Below are positions 1 to 7,847 of a stretch of DNA of 64,000 nucleotides, piece after piece (the stretch's first letter is position 1; each line of letters begins with the position of its first letter). The stretch comes from CAIYRG01 sp964494505 (GTDB lineage: Bacteria > Pseudomonadota > Alphaproteobacteria > Micropepsales > Micropepsaceae). The DNA lies in assembly GCA_964494505.1 (NCBI GenBank), contig CAZBRO010000013.1:66228-130227 (forward strand), read 5' to 3'. The translations under genes and the position numbers were made by a program. The notes under the pieces are model-generated. The model worked only from the letters and a program-made list of their open reading frames with translations. It was not told where the DNA came from and did no database searches.

Positions 1-50
1 GCGGGCCCGCTTCCCAGGATCAGCACTTTGGCGTGGACGATATCGGACAT
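1..50 (-). CDS. trxB: Thioredoxin reductase, N-terminal fragment cut by window edge
   Basis: Read on the minus strand from the ATG at 48-50, the first 16 codons give MSDIVHAKVLILGSGPA, which runs off the window. This is the start of a thioredoxin reductase: a short polar leader, then the beta strand and GxGPA loop that bind the ADP part of FAD. The enzyme passes electrons from NADPH to thioredoxin in the cytoplasm. It is divergent from the Lrp/AsnC gene at 207, a pairing I recall from other alphaproteobacteria, which supports the call. Only the dinucleotide-binding start is visible, so another FAD protein with the same opening is possible. Confidence 0.7.
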   Translation of the reverse strand, partial: MSDIVHAKVLILGSGP

Positions 51-206
51 GCGGTTCCTTCAGGGGCAGGGCTGGCCGCCTCATATCGGAAGAAGGAACA
101 AAAAGGTCAAGCTTTTGCGTTTCTTGCCCACACGTGTGTAGAGCGAAACATTCTTGCGGAAAGCACGTTGCGTTTGTCGCAGAGTGGTGACCACCATGGA
201 GTTCGC

Positions 207-677
207 ATGACGCGCCACAGACTCGATCCCATCGACCGGCAGATACTCGCCGAACTCCAGGCGGACGGGCGCATGACCAATGTCGAACTGGCGCACCGGG
301 TAAAGATCACGGCCCCGCCTTGTCTCAGACGGGTGAGGGCGCTGGAGAAGGCCGGATATATCAAGGGCTACCATGCCGAACTGGACGCACAGGCGCTCCA
401 CTTCGAAGTGACGGCCTTCGCCTTTGTCGGACTTTCCAGCCAGGCGGAAGCCGATCTCAAGGGGTTCGAGGAGCAGGTGCGGAGCTGGCCGCAGGTGCGC
501 ACCTGTCACATGCTCTCGGGCGAGGTGGATTTCATCCTGCTTTGCGTGGCGCGCGATCTGCCCGAGTTCCAGACCTTCGTGACGGAGAGGCTGACGGCGG
601 CCAAGAACGTGGCCAGCGTCAAGACGGCGCTGGCCATCCGCACCTCGAAATTCGAGCCCGGCATTCCGCTGGAGTAA
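207..677 (+). CDS. Lrp/AsnC family transcriptional regulator
   Basis: A 156-residue protein with an N-terminal winged helix-turn-helix (LDPIDRQILAELQADGRMTN opening, about residues 5-65) and a C-terminal RAM/AsnC ligand-binding domain (about residues 70-150) containing the GEVDFILLC segment. Family members are dimeric or octameric DNA-binding regulators that usually sense amino acids. I use the ATG at 207 because the conserved HTH starts right after it; the reading frame is open back to 33 but that stretch does not look like protein. It is divergent from trxB, so control of trxB or of itself from the shared 156-bp intergenic region is plausible. The effector is unknown. Confidence 0.85.
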   Translation: MTRHRLDPIDRQILAELQADGRMTNVELAHRVKITAPPCLRRVRALEKAGYIKGYHAELDAQALHFEVTAFAFVGLSSQAEADLKGFEEQVRSWPQVRTCHMLSGEVDFILLCVARDLPEFQTFVTERLTAAKNVASVKTALAIRTSKFEPGIPLE

Positions 678-699
678 CGGCCCTAACCGCCTTCGCTCT

Positions 700-727
700 A
701 TTTTGCCGCCGAAGATTGCGGCGAAAT
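700..727. terminator. Hairpin between convergent genes, possible bidirectional terminator
   Basis: An inverted repeat of about 10 bp (700-709 pairing with 718-727, one G-T wobble, 8-base loop) lies in the 76-bp gap between the convergent Lrp gene and the GST gene. The stem ends in A/T-rich bases on both sides. There is no long T run, so terminator activity is inferred from position and structure only. Confidence 0.35.
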
Positions 728-753
728 AACATAGCCCGTGTATCGACGCGTTC

Positions 754-1395
754 TTATCCGGCCGCGTCGGGCTGCTTGGAAGGATGTGCGTCGGCAAAAG
801 GCTTCAGCGCGTTGCAGTTCTCCACCACGGCGCGGATCTCGGGATAAGGCGACATGTCGGTCTTGAACCGCACCGCGGAGAAGACGTGCGAAACCAGATA
901 CGCGTCCGCAATCGTGGGACCCGAGCCATAACAGAAGCCGCGCCGATTTTTGTCCGTTTCCAGCATGGATTCGATGGCCTCGAACCCCGCTTTGTTCCAG
1001 AGCTGAATCCACGCGGCAACGCCGTCCGGACCCTGTTTGTATTCGTCGCGCAGGAAATTGCGGATGCGCAGATTGTTCACCGGGTGCATGTCGGATTGCA
1101 CGATACCCGCGATTGCCCGCACATGGGCGCGCGCGACGGGATCCTTCGGCAGCAGCGGTGGCTCGGGGTAGACCTCTTCCAGATATTCGATGATGGCGGA
1201 AGACTGATAGAGCCGGACGCCGTCGACTTCGAGCGTGGGCACCCCGCGCATCGGGTTGACCTCTCCATAGGCGGGGGACAGATGCTCCGCCTTGTCCAGC
1301 CGGATAGGTATGTACTCGTATTGAAGCCCCTTCAGGCTGAGCACAATTCTGGTGCGGTAGGAGGTGCTGCTGGCGTGGAAATTGTAGAGCTTCAT
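754..1395 (-). CDS. maiA: Maleylacetoacetate isomerase-like glutathione S-transferase (zeta class)
   Basis: A 213-residue cytoplasmic GST. The N-terminal thioredoxin-fold domain (about residues 1-80) carries the zeta-class pattern: MKLYNFHASSTSYRTR at the glutathione site, then MRGVPTLEVDG with the cis-proline and QSSAIIEYLEE. The all-alpha C-terminal domain follows (DMHPVNNLRIRNFL, then the GPTIADAYLV N-capping segment). The usual zeta SSCS motif is ASSTS here, so the first serine is kept and the cysteine position is threonine. Family role: glutathione-dependent isomerisation of maleylacetoacetate to fumarylacetoacetate in tyrosine breakdown. No other gene of that pathway is nearby, so a general GST is the alternative. 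The start is the second of two adjacent ATGs, at 1395. Confidence 0.75.
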   Translation of the reverse strand: MKLYNFHASSTSYRTRIVLSLKGLQYEYIPIRLDKAEHLSPAYGEVNPMRGVPTLEVDGVRLYQSSAIIEYLEEVYPEPPLLPKDPVARAHVRAIAGIVQSDMHPVNNLRIRNFLRDEYKQGPDGVAAWIQLWNKAGFEAIESMLETDKNRRGFCYGSGPTIADAYLVSHVFSAVRFKTDMSPYPEIRAVVENCNALKPFADAHPSKQPDAAG

Positions 1396-1484
1396 CATAG
1401 GCGTATTCCCGCAATCATCGGCCCCTTCTTGCCCCGTTGGGCGCGGCATTCAAAGCCTAAATTCCTTGTAATATGCTTTGCACT

Positions 1485-1499
1485 TGCAAGTCAGTCGCA
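1485..1499. promoter_or_regulatory. Fur-box-like 7-1-7 inverted repeat
   Basis: TGCAAGTCAGTCGCA fits the 7-1-7 form of alphaproteobacterial Fur boxes (pattern TGCnAnT-n-AnTnGCA). The left arm TGCAAGT and the complement of the right arm TGCGACT agree at five of seven positions. It sits just upstream of the first imelysin gene, whose operon is iron-related by family. Regulation by Fur is inferred; a single imperfect match by eye is weak evidence alone. Confidence 0.4.
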
Positions 1500-1538
1500 T
1501 TTGTGGTTCCCATGATTGCCCAAAAAACGGTCTTTGCC

Positions 1539-2831
1539 ATGCGTAGCATCCTCGCCACCGTTCTCGCCGGAGCGCTCCTGTCGGGCGCAAGCCTCATCGT
1601 CCCCGCCGCCGGACAGCAAGCCGCGCCAAAGGCTCAGCCAAAGGCCGAAGCTGTCCTGGCCAATTATGGCGATCTCGCGCACGCGATGTATGAGGATTCC
1701 TGGACCGCCGCGAAGTCGCTGCAAACCGCGGTGAACGCCTTTTTGGCCGATCCGACCGCGGCGAAGCTAGGCGCCGCCCGTGCTGCCTGGAAGGCCGCGC
1801 GCGTGCCTTACCTGCAAACCGAAGGATTCCGCTTCGGCAACGCCGTTGTCGATGCCTGGGAAGGTGAGATCAATTCCTGGCCCTTGGACGAGGGGCTGAT
1901 CGATTACGTCGCGGCGTCCTATGGCACGCAATCCGACGAGAATCCGCTCTACACCCTGAATGTCGTCGCCCATAAGCAGATCCGCATTGGCTCTAAACAG
2001 GTCGATGCCTCCGTCATCGACAAGAATCTGCTGCGCCGGCTGCAACAGGCCCAGGGCGTGGAGGCCAATGTCGCCACCGGCTATCACGCCATCGAATTCC
2101 TGCTCTGGGGTCAGGATCTGCATGGCACCGGCCCGGGCGCGGGAGAAAGACCGGCCAGCGATTACGATCTCAAAGCTTGCACCCACGGCAATTGCGACCG
2201 CCGCGCGCAATATCTGAAGGCCGCGACCGATCTTCTGGCCGACGACATGGCCGAAATGACGGCCGATTGGACGGCCGGCGGCAAGGCGCGCGCTTCGCTG
2301 AACGCCAAAGGCCCGGATGCGGGCCTGTCCGCCATCCTCACCGGCATCGGGAGTCTTTCCTATGGTGAGATGGCCGGCGAACGCATGAAGCTCGGTCTTA
2401 TCCTGCACGATCCCGAAGAGGAGCAGGATTGCTTCTCCGACAACACCCACAATTCGCATTATTACGACGAGGTCGGCATCAGCGAAATCTGGAACGGCCG
2501 CTACACGCGGCTGAACGGGCAGGTCGTGCAGGGCGCAAGCTTCCGCGATTACACGATGGCGAGAAACGCCGATGCAGCCAAACGCATGGACGCGCGCATC
2601 GCCGATACGCTCGGCAAGGTGAAGCTGATCAAGGACACGGGCGATTCCGGCAAGATGGCCTATGACCAGATGATCGCGAAGGGAAACACCGCCGGCAACA
2701 AGATGGTACAGGACGCCATCGATGCGTTGATCGCCCAGACCCGCGCGGACGAAGGGGTGGTGGCGGCCTTGGGCCTGAAGATTTCGCTCGAGAAGTCGAA
2801 CGCGCTCGACAACCTGCCGTCAGCGCGATGA
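1539..2831 (+). CDS. Imelysin family protein (insulin-cleaving-protease/IrpA type)
   Basis: A 430-residue exported protein with an N-terminal signal peptide (MRSILATVLAGALLSGAS followed by AAGQQA). It carries the imelysin GxHxxE motif as G181-Y-H183-A-I-E186, and a second conserved block, DCFSDNTH followed by Y-Y-D and GISEIWNG, typical of the long IrpA/IcmP branch. Imelysins sit in the periplasm or outer membrane and are linked to iron uptake; the motif is thought to bind metal rather than to catalyse. It is the first gene of a five-gene operon and follows a Fur-box-like site. An ATG at 1512 is an alternative start, but 1539 gives the cleaner signal peptide. Neither has a strong ribosome site. 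Confidence 0.88.
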   Translation: MRSILATVLAGALLSGASLIVPAAGQQAAPKAQPKAEAVLANYGDLAHAMYEDSWTAAKSLQTAVNAFLADPTAAKLGAARAAWKAARVPYLQTEGFRFGNAVVDAWEGEINSWPLDEGLIDYVAASYGTQSDENPLYTLNVVAHKQIRIGSKQVDASVIDKNLLRRLQQAQGVEANVATGYHAIEFLLWGQDLHGTGPGAGERPASDYDLKACTHGNCDRRAQYLKAATDLLADDMAEMTADWTAGGKARASLNAKGPDAGLSAILTGIGSLSYGEMAGERMKLGLILHDPEEEQDCFSDNTHNSHYYDEVGISEIWNGRYTRLNGQVVQGASFRDYTMARNADAAKRMDARIADTLGKVKLIKDTGDSGKMAYDQMIAKGNTAGNKMVQDAIDALIAQTRADEGVVAALGLKISLEKSNALDNLPSAR

Positions 2832-2906
2832 CCGTCTCTTTTTCCTCCCCTGTGTGCAGCGGAGGCGGCGTAGCATGAGCCCGAGCCCATGCGAGACGGA
2901 GAAGGC

Positions 2907-4379
2907 ATGAACCGGCTTCAGCCCGGATTTACCCGGCGCGCGGTGCTTGCAGGTGGAAGCGCTTTCGCCGCCACGGCTGTTTCCGGCTGCGGCCGGACTG
3001 CGGTTTCGCAAGCGCCTGCGGATGCGGCGGCTGCCGGACGCCTGCCGGAACGCCGCATTGGCAATCTGCCGGTCACCCTGATTGCACAGGAACGCAAGAT
3101 TGCGCTGGGTGCGGACAGCGGGTTGACGCCCGCCTGGATTTACGGCGACACGCCGTTTCCGGTCTATCGCGTGCGGCTTGGCGAAAGCGTGGATGTCTCC
3201 TTCACCAATCGCCTGAAGGAACATTCCTCCGTTCATTGGCACGGCGTGCGCGGGCCCAACGCCATGGACGGCGTTCCCTACGTCACCCAACTGCCGGTGC
3301 AGCCCGGAGAAAGCTTCTCCTACCGCCTGACGCCGCCCGATCCCGGCACGTTCTTCTTCCATCCCCATTGCAACACCGCCGAGCAGCTGGGCCGCGGCCT
3401 CGTCGGCGTGCTGATCGTCGAGGACGGCGTTCCCTTCGATGGCGATATCGTCTGTGTACTGAAGGATTGGCGGGTGGAGAAGGACGGCCGCTTCCTCCCC
3501 TTCATCACGGCGGAAGGCGCAAGCCGGGGCGGTTCCTTCGGAACGCTGCGCACCGTCAACGGCCTTGTCGCGCCGGAAATCGCCGTGCCGGCGGGCGCCA
3601 ATATCCGCCTGCGCGTGCTGAACGTGGATTCCACCCGGATCGGGGACATCGGCATCATGGGCGCGGACGCATCCGTGATCGCCATCGACGGCAATGCGCT
3701 TGCCCCTTTTGCACTGGATACGTGGCGGCTGGGTCCGGCAATGCGGATGGACATCGCGCTGCGCACGCCCGATGCCGAAGGCCGGATCGTGCTCACCGAT
3801 TTCTTCGCGCCCGAACCCGTGACGCTCGCGACCTTGGTGGCGCAAGGGCCGTCCAAGCGCAGCGGCGCCTTTCCCGCATTGGCGCCTGTCCCATTCGCCG
3901 AGCCCGATCTTGCCAAGGCCGAAACCCATGAGCTGAAGCTCTCGGCATCGGCTGCCGCCAGCGATTACGCCACCCTTCCGCCCATCGTGCTGCCGGACGG
4001 ACGCACCATCGATCTGTTGGATACGCTGTGCTCCACCGCCAATACGCTGTGGGCCATCGACGGCAAGCCCTGGCCGCAGAACGGGCATCAGCACCTGCCG
4101 CCGCCGCTCATGAATCTCGCGCGAGGGACCGTCGTGCGGCTCCAACTCGCCAACACCACGCCGCATGTGCATCCGATGCATCTGCACGGCCACACGTTCA
4201 AGGTATTATCGGCGAGCAAGCTGAAACGCCCGCAGCATTGGGCCGATACGGTGCTGGTCTTGCCGGAGGAGCGGGTGGATATTGCCTTCGTCGCAGACAA
4301 TCCAGGCAACTGGATGATCCACTGTCACATCATTGAACACCAGGACACAGGGATGATGGGATGGTTCCGCGTGACCTGA
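2907..4379 (+). CDS. Multicopper oxidase, Tat-exported, probable lipoprotein
   Basis: A 490-residue multicopper oxidase. The N-terminus has a twin-arginine motif (FTRRAVLAGG) and a lipobox-like VSGC, suggesting Tat export and lipid anchoring. The trinuclear-cluster and T1 ligands are visible as H110-W-H112-G, H152-P-H154, H420-V-H422-P-M-H425-L-H427-G-H429 and H472-C473-H474 with H478 and the axial M483. Such enzymes couple four one-electron oxidations (metal ions or phenols) to reduction of O2 to water. Placed between imelysin and di-heme oxidoreductase genes, a ferroxidase role in iron uptake is the natural inference, but laccase or cuprous oxidase is possible. GGAG lies upstream of the ATG at 2907. 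Confidence 0.88.
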   Translation: MNRLQPGFTRRAVLAGGSAFAATAVSGCGRTAVSQAPADAAAAGRLPERRIGNLPVTLIAQERKIALGADSGLTPAWIYGDTPFPVYRVRLGESVDVSFTNRLKEHSSVHWHGVRGPNAMDGVPYVTQLPVQPGESFSYRLTPPDPGTFFFHPHCNTAEQLGRGLVGVLIVEDGVPFDGDIVCVLKDWRVEKDGRFLPFITAEGASRGGSFGTLRTVNGLVAPEIAVPAGANIRLRVLNVDSTRIGDIGIMGADASVIAIDGNALAPFALDTWRLGPAMRMDIALRTPDAEGRIVLTDFFAPEPVTLATLVAQGPSKRSGAFPALAPVPFAEPDLAKAETHELKLSASAAASDYATLPPIVLPDGRTIDLLDTLCSTANTLWAIDGKPWPQNGHQHLPPPLMNLARGTVVRLQLANTTPHVHPMHLHGHTFKVLSASKLKRPQHWADTVLVLPEERVDIAFVADNPGNWMIHCHIIEHQDTGMMGWFRVT

Positions 4380-5641
4380 GACCGTGGCCCTTATGCTTCG
4401 GCACGCTCAGCCTGAGGAAAACCATTAGGCACCTCACCCTGAGCCTGTCGAAGGGTGAGACCGTTGCCATCCTCGCCCTCGCCGCCGTCGTCATGGCGAG
4501 CGCGGCGGTTGCCGCGCCATCTCTCGACATCGCCATCGGCAAGCGCCTGTTCGAGCGCAATTGGGTCTCGGCACCCTCCTCCACCAAATCCGACGACGGC
4601 CTGGGCCCGCTTTACGACGCAGCTTCCTGTGCCGCCTGTCACACACCGGCTGCGAGCGCCGCCAACGATGAAACGGGCCTTCCGCTCGGCACGGTCATCC
4701 GCCTCGGCAATGCGCGCGGCGAAGGGGATCCCGTCTATGGCTCGCAACTGCAACGGCGCGGCGTGGCGGGGCAGGTGCCCGAGGCCAACCCGCAGATCGA
4801 ATGGGTCGACAAGGATGGTTTCCGCATCGCGCGGATCAGCCCCCGCGAGCTTGGCTATGGCCCGCTGTCGAAGGACACCAGGATCAGCCTTCGGCGCGCG
4901 CCGTCGCTGAAGGGCGCAGGGCTTCTCGCTCAAGTCCCGGAAAGTGAAATCCTGAGCCACGCGGATTCGGAAGATGCCAACCATGACGGGATTGCCGGCC
5001 GGGCGCCTTGGCTCTACGCCAACGGAAAGCGGGTGCTGGGGCGTTTTGGCTGGCGCGCGACCCAACCCGATCTCCTCTCGCAGACGGCAACCGCATTCTC
5101 CCGCGATATCGGTCTATCCACGCGGCTGCATCCCGAGCCATGGGGCGACTGCACGCCGGCCGAGCGCGCCTGCCGCGCTGGTCCTCACGGCGGAGACAAG
5201 GGCGGGCCCGAAGTTGCCGACGCGATGCTCGATCTGGTTGCGCAATATGTGGCCGCACTCCCCCCTCCGCCTGCGGCAAAACCCGGCCCCGGAGAAAGGG
5301 TCTTCGCCGCGGTCGGATGTGCGGCCTGTCACCTTACGCTGCATCTCGCCAACGGGACGCCCGTTCCGGCCTACACCGATCTGCTGCTGCACGACATGGG
5401 CGGTGAATTGAGCGACGGCATGGAAGAAGGCGCGGCAGGCGCCTGGTTCTGGCGCACTGCGCCGCTCTGGGATGTGGCGGAGAGCCTCAAGACCGGAGGG
5501 CTTCTCCACGACGGCCGTGCCCGCGACGTGATCGAGGCGGTCCAATGGCACGGCGGCGAAGCCTACACCGCCCGGGAGCGCTTCGCCGCGCTCTCCGCTT
5601 CCGACAAGGCTGCGCTTGTGGCCTTCGTGAGCGGGCTATAA
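4361..5641 (+). CDS. Di-heme oxidoreductase (DHOR / thiol oxidoreductase-like), imelysin-operon partner
   Basis: A 426-residue protein with two haem c sites, C90-A-A-C93-H94 and C320-A-A-C323-H324, and the overall layout of the DHOR family seen beside imelysin genes in Pseudomonas (PA4371 type). It is expected to be periplasmic and to pass electrons, but its substrate is not established. The only ATG upstream of the mature part that includes a full signal peptide is 4361, which overlaps the end of the oxidase gene by 19 bases. The resulting N-terminal basic region (about residues 12-33) is encoded by a REP-like inverted repeat at 4396-4453. The hydrophobic segment AILALAAVVMASAAVAA follows. 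The ATG at 4493 lies inside that segment and would destroy the signal. Confidence 0.82.
   Translation: MVPRDLRPWPLCFGTLSLRKTIRHLTLSLSKGETVAILALAAVVMASAAVAAPSLDIAIGKRLFERNWVSAPSSTKSDDGLGPLYDAASCAACHTPAASAANDETGLPLGTVIRLGNARGEGDPVYGSQLQRRGVAGQVPEANPQIEWVDKDGFRIARISPRELGYGPLSKDTRISLRRAPSLKGAGLLAQVPESEILSHADSEDANHDGIAGRAPWLYANGKRVLGRFGWRATQPDLLSQTATAFSRDIGLSTRLHPEPWGDCTPAERACRAGPHGGDKGGPEVADAMLDLVAQYVAALPPPPAAKPGPGERVFAAVGCAACHLTLHLANGTPVPAYTDLLLHDMGGELSDGMEEGAAGAWFWRTAPLWDVAESLKTGGLLHDGRARDVIEAVQWHGGEAYTARERFAALSASDKAALVAFVSGL
4396..4453. repeat. REP-like inverted repeat inside the 5' end of the DHOR gene
   Basis: Two 22-bp arms, 4396-4417 and 4432-4453, are reverse complements at 18 of 22 positions, separated by 14 bp. 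The right arm contains ACCCTGAGCCTGTCGAAGGG, which I recognise as the core of a dispersed palindromic repeat common in alphaproteobacterial genomes. Its translation in this frame gives the typical LTLSLSKG peptide. It lies between the stop of the oxidase gene and the hydrophobic core of the next signal peptide, so it is in the coding frame rather than between genes. Confidence 0.7.
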
Positions 5642-5650
5642 AGGGTAGCG

Positions 5651-6736
5651 ATGCGCTTTTTCCGCAACTCGCTTCTGGTTCTGGCGGCTGCACCTGCGGC
5701 GACGCCGGCCATGCCCGATCCCAAGCGCGCCGCGCAAGCCGCGCGCCTGGCACTCGCGGTGGCGGACCAGTACGTGATCCCCACCTATCGCGCGCTGGCC
5801 GATGCAACGGGGGCGCAGGAGAAAGCCTGGACCGCGTTCGCCGCCAAGCGCGAGACCGGCGACTTTGCACCGCTGCGCGCGGCCTATAATGCGACGGCGG
5901 ACGCCTGGGCCAAGGCGCAGCTCATCAAGACCGGCCCCGTCACGCTCTTCCTGCGCTATGACCGCTTTGCCTATTGGCCGGAGGCGCGCAACGCCACCCA
6001 GCGTGCGCTCGATCAATTGCTGGCATCCAAGAACCCCAAAGACCTGACCGCGGACTCGCTCGCCCATGACAGCGTGGCGGGGCAGGGGATCACGGCCCTC
6101 GAACGCCTGCTCTATGATGGAGACAATCCGGCGGCACTGCTGAAGGCGCCCGGCCGCGACGGGCAGTGGCGGACCCAGGTTGGGACGGGCATTGCGCATA
6201 ATCTCAATACGATTGCGCATGAGGTGCTCGCCGACTGGACGGCGCCGGACGGTGTGCGTGCCGCCATCGCCGCCAACAAGGGCTGGAAGAATCTCTTCGC
6301 CGATGCGCCGGAGGCTGCCCGCCTTCTGCTCACCGATCTCGTCGCGGGCTTCAAGCTGATGCACGACGTCAAAATGCTGCCGGTGCTCGGCGCCAACGTC
6401 GATGCGGCAAAGCCGAAATCGGCGGAAGCTTGGCGGAGTGTGCGTCCGACGCGCGATTTGAAGCTCAATCTCCAAAGCGCCGAAGCGATGGAGAAGGTTT
6501 TCGCCGCAGATGCCTCGCCGGCGCACAAAACCAAATTCGACACGCTCTTCGCCAATGCCGCCAAAGCGCTCGACGCCACGCCTGCCGATATGGGCGAGGC
6601 CGCCGCCGATCCGAAACGGCGTCCCGCCGTCGAAAGGGCGCGCGTGTCGATCAAGGCCGTGCAGACGGAATTGGCGGCGACGCTTCCTGGAGATGTCGGG
6701 GTCACTTTGGGGTTCAACAGTCTCGATGGCGATTGA
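5651..6736 (+). CDS. Second imelysin family protein
   Basis: A 361-residue imelysin, paralogous to the first one in the operon but of the shorter PA4372-like branch. It starts with a short signal-like stretch (RNSLLVLAAAPAATPA). The motif region reads G146-I-T148-A-L-E151, so the histidine of GxHxxE is replaced by threonine while Gly and Glu remain. That suggests changed or lost metal binding, as in other second imelysins of such operons. A conserved NTIAHEVLADW helix follows. It begins 9 bases after the DHOR stop, so it is co-transcribed. Likely role: periplasmic partner in iron acquisition; the molecular job is unknown. Confidence 0.82.
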   Translation: MRFFRNSLLVLAAAPAATPAMPDPKRAAQAARLALAVADQYVIPTYRALADATGAQEKAWTAFAAKRETGDFAPLRAAYNATADAWAKAQLIKTGPVTLFLRYDRFAYWPEARNATQRALDQLLASKNPKDLTADSLAHDSVAGQGITALERLLYDGDNPAALLKAPGRDGQWRTQVGTGIAHNLNTIAHEVLADWTAPDGVRAAIAANKGWKNLFADAPEAARLLLTDLVAGFKLMHDVKMLPVLGANVDAAKPKSAEAWRSVRPTRDLKLNLQSAEAMEKVFAADASPAHKTKFDTLFANAAKALDATPADMGEAAADPKRRPAVERARVSIKAVQTELAATLPGDVGVTLGFNSLDGD

Positions 6737-7844
6737 TCGCACCCTTAACCGGCGGGGATTGTTCGCGAGCGCAGGCGCGGCCCTCGTGGGCGGTTCGCTT
6801 GCGTGGAAAGCGCGCGCATCCGCCCGGAGTGTGGCTCCCGCCGTGTCCCTCATCAGCGCCGCGCGCATCGGCGAGACGGACGGCGGCGTCATCGTGGATC
6901 GGGAAGGCCTGACCGGGTTTTCGCTGCCCGGACGGGCCCATGCATTGACGCGGTTTCCCGATGGCAAGGTTCTGCTCGTCGCGCGACGGCCGGGGAGCTT
7001 CGCCGCGCTCATCAATCCGGAAACGCCCGATGCGCGCCCGCAGGCGTTCGCGCCGGCTCGCGGGTTTCGCTTTGCCGGTCATGCCGCGCTTCATCCCGAT
7101 GGGCGGACGCTCGCCCTGAGCGAGATCGACGCCGAAACCGGCGATGGCCGCGTGACCTTGCGCGACGCCGGCACGGGCGTCGTCCGCGCGACCTTTGCCG
7201 TCGGCATCGAGCCGCACGATCTCCTGTTCGCGAAGGGCGGCACGCGTCTGGTTGTCGCCGTCGGCGGCATTGCCAAGGCGGCCGACGTGAAGGGGCCCCC
7301 CATCAATGCGGGCCGCATCGAAAGCGCGATTCTCGAACTCGATCCTGCCTCTGGCTCGGTGATGAAACGGCACGCGTTGACGGCGGACATGGCGTCGCTG
7401 TCACTCAGGCATATGGCGCTGGCTCCCGATGGCGAGACGGTCGCTTTCGGGATGCAGGACCAGGATCGCGCCATCTTGCGCCCGCTGATGGGGATTTTTC
7501 GCGTGGGGGCGGCCGTCGATCTGCTGCCGCTGCCCCCCGGCGATGCCGGGCTGCTGCGCTCCTATATCGGTTCGGTCGTTATCGACTCATCGGGCCGCTT
7601 CATCGCCGCCACCAGCCCAAAGGGCGGCATCGCCGGCTTGTGGTCGCTTGCCGATGGGCGCTGGCTTGGCGGATTTGCGCTTGCCGATGCCTGCGGGCTC
7701 GCCGCCGATGCCGAGGCAGGCTGCTTTTGGGTGACGTCGGGCCTGGGCGATGTCGTGAAGCTCCGTGCCGGCACGGACAGCTTGGCGGCGGAAGCGCAAT
7801 GGCGCGCGCCGGCCGCGTTCGACAATCATCTCTTGCGTATTTGA
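6726..7844 (+). CDS. DUF1513 family protein, Tat-exported beta-propeller-like
   Basis: A 372-residue protein with a twin-arginine signal (LNRRGLFASAGAALVGG). Beyond it come blade-like repeats with HPDGRTLAL, GIEPHDLLF and HMALAPDGETVAFGMQ, which identify DUF1513, the fourth member of the imelysin/DHOR/imelysin/DUF1513 set known from Pseudomonas (PA4370-PA4373). The ATG at 6726 overlaps the imelysin stop by 11 bases, indicating translational coupling. Function is undescribed; co-occurrence points to the same periplasmic iron-related complex. It closes the operon, and the convergent RND gene ends four bases further on. Confidence 0.82.
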   Translation: MAIDRTLNRRGLFASAGAALVGGSLAWKARASARSVAPAVSLISAARIGETDGGVIVDREGLTGFSLPGRAHALTRFPDGKVLLVARRPGSFAALINPETPDARPQAFAPARGFRFAGHAALHPDGRTLALSEIDAETGDGRVTLRDAGTGVVRATFAVGIEPHDLLFAKGGTRLVVAVGGIAKAADVKGPPINAGRIESAILELDPASGSVMKRHALTADMASLSLRHMALAPDGETVAFGMQDQDRAILRPLMGIFRVGAAVDLLPLPPGDAGLLRSYIGSVVIDSSGRFIAATSPKGGIAGLWSLADGRWLGGFALADACGLAADAEAGCFWVTSGLGDVVKLRAGTDSLAAEAQWRAPAAFDNHLLRI

Positions 7845-7847
7845 GCC

